DNA of 6,319 nt from an uncultured Clostridia bacterium (lineage in GTDB: Bacteria > Bacillota > Clostridia > Christensenellales > Aristaeellaceae): positions 1-6,319 of the forward strand of contig CAMDVP010000176.1 in NCBI GenBank assembly GCA_945877525.1. The letters are read 5' to 3'. Shown piece after piece: positions 6,239 through 6,319 of the stretch (within the stretch, counting starts at the first letter, position 1; every line of letters begins with the position of its first letter). The notes below the pieces were generated by a model. The model ran no database searches, was not told the origin of the DNA, and saw only the letters and a list, made by a program, of their open reading frames with translations. Both the position numbers and the translations under genes were made by a program.

Positions 6239-6319
6239 TCAGCCGTTCAGCTTCTTTTCAATCAGCTTGGCCAGCGTGTATACGTCCTGATCCATTTCGT
6301 GCTGGTCGGGGCCTTCAAT
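6239..6319 (-). CDS. C-terminal end of an upstream gene, unidentified (tail slightly like 6-phosphofructokinase)
   Basis: Twenty-six codons and a TGA stop (6241-6239) enter from the right edge on the minus strand. The charged, helical tail contains HEMDQDVYTLAKLIEKKLNG. A proper terminator follows 22 bases later, which supports a real gene end. The pattern H..DQ..Y.L.K resembles the last residues of Bacillus-type 6-phosphofructokinase (HTIDQRMYALSKEL as I recall it), and a glycolytic enzyme would fit the neighbourhood. The match is only about six residues, so the product is left open. The gene is not part of the decarboxylase operon, given the two terminators between. Confidence 0.65.
   Translation of the reverse strand: MEGPDQHEMDQDVYTLAKLIEKKLNG

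Overview
The window holds the 3' end of one gene, six intergenic stretches and a run of six genes, all read on the minus strand (right to left in window coordinates). Base composition is GC-rich, start sites carry strong AGGAGG-type ribosome sites, and the protein set is that of a strict anaerobe. This suggests a high-GC member of the Clostridia, for example an Oscillospiraceae-like gut bacterium. The taxon is inferred from style and gene content and was not tested by any search.

Layout in transcription order: (1) 6319-6239, the last 26 codons of an upstream gene, with a tail faintly like 6-phosphofructokinase. (2) 6238-5980, an intergenic region with two hairpins followed by T-runs, one of them a perfect A5GGCGC/GCGCCT5 palindrome. 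A consensus -35-like TTGACA, an orphan AGGAGG and a small GNRA-loop hairpin come before the next gene. (3) 5979-4495, a carboxyltransferase of the MmdA / transcarboxylase 12S family. (4) 4473-4111, an OadG-type small membrane subunit. (5) 4067-3669, a biotin carrier protein with an Ala/Pro linker. (6) 3632-2178, an OadB-type sodium-pumping membrane decarboxylase subunit. (7) 2147-747, the carboxyltransferase domain of oxaloacetate decarboxylase (OadA / PycB / transcarboxylase 5S type) without its own biotin domain. (8) 662-1, the N-terminal 220 residues of ATP-dependent phosphoenolpyruvate carboxykinase, running off the left edge.

Gaps between the five decarboxylase genes are only 21-43 bases and hold no terminator, so they look like one operon. 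The gap before pckA is 84 bases and also lacks a terminator; it may carry a weak promoter of its own. Together the genes form a biotin-dependent, Na+-coupled carboxyl-transfer system with two different carboxyltransferases (one acyl-CoA type, one oxaloacetate/pyruvate type) sharing one biotin carrier and one membrane pump. Such a set could act as two Na+-pumping decarboxylases, as a transcarboxylase between an acyl-CoA and pyruvate, or both. With PEP carboxykinase next door, the locus links PEP, oxaloacetate and pyruvate to ATP and the sodium gradient. The families are established; the combined behaviour is inference. The long open frames on the plus strand are antisense shadows of these genes.
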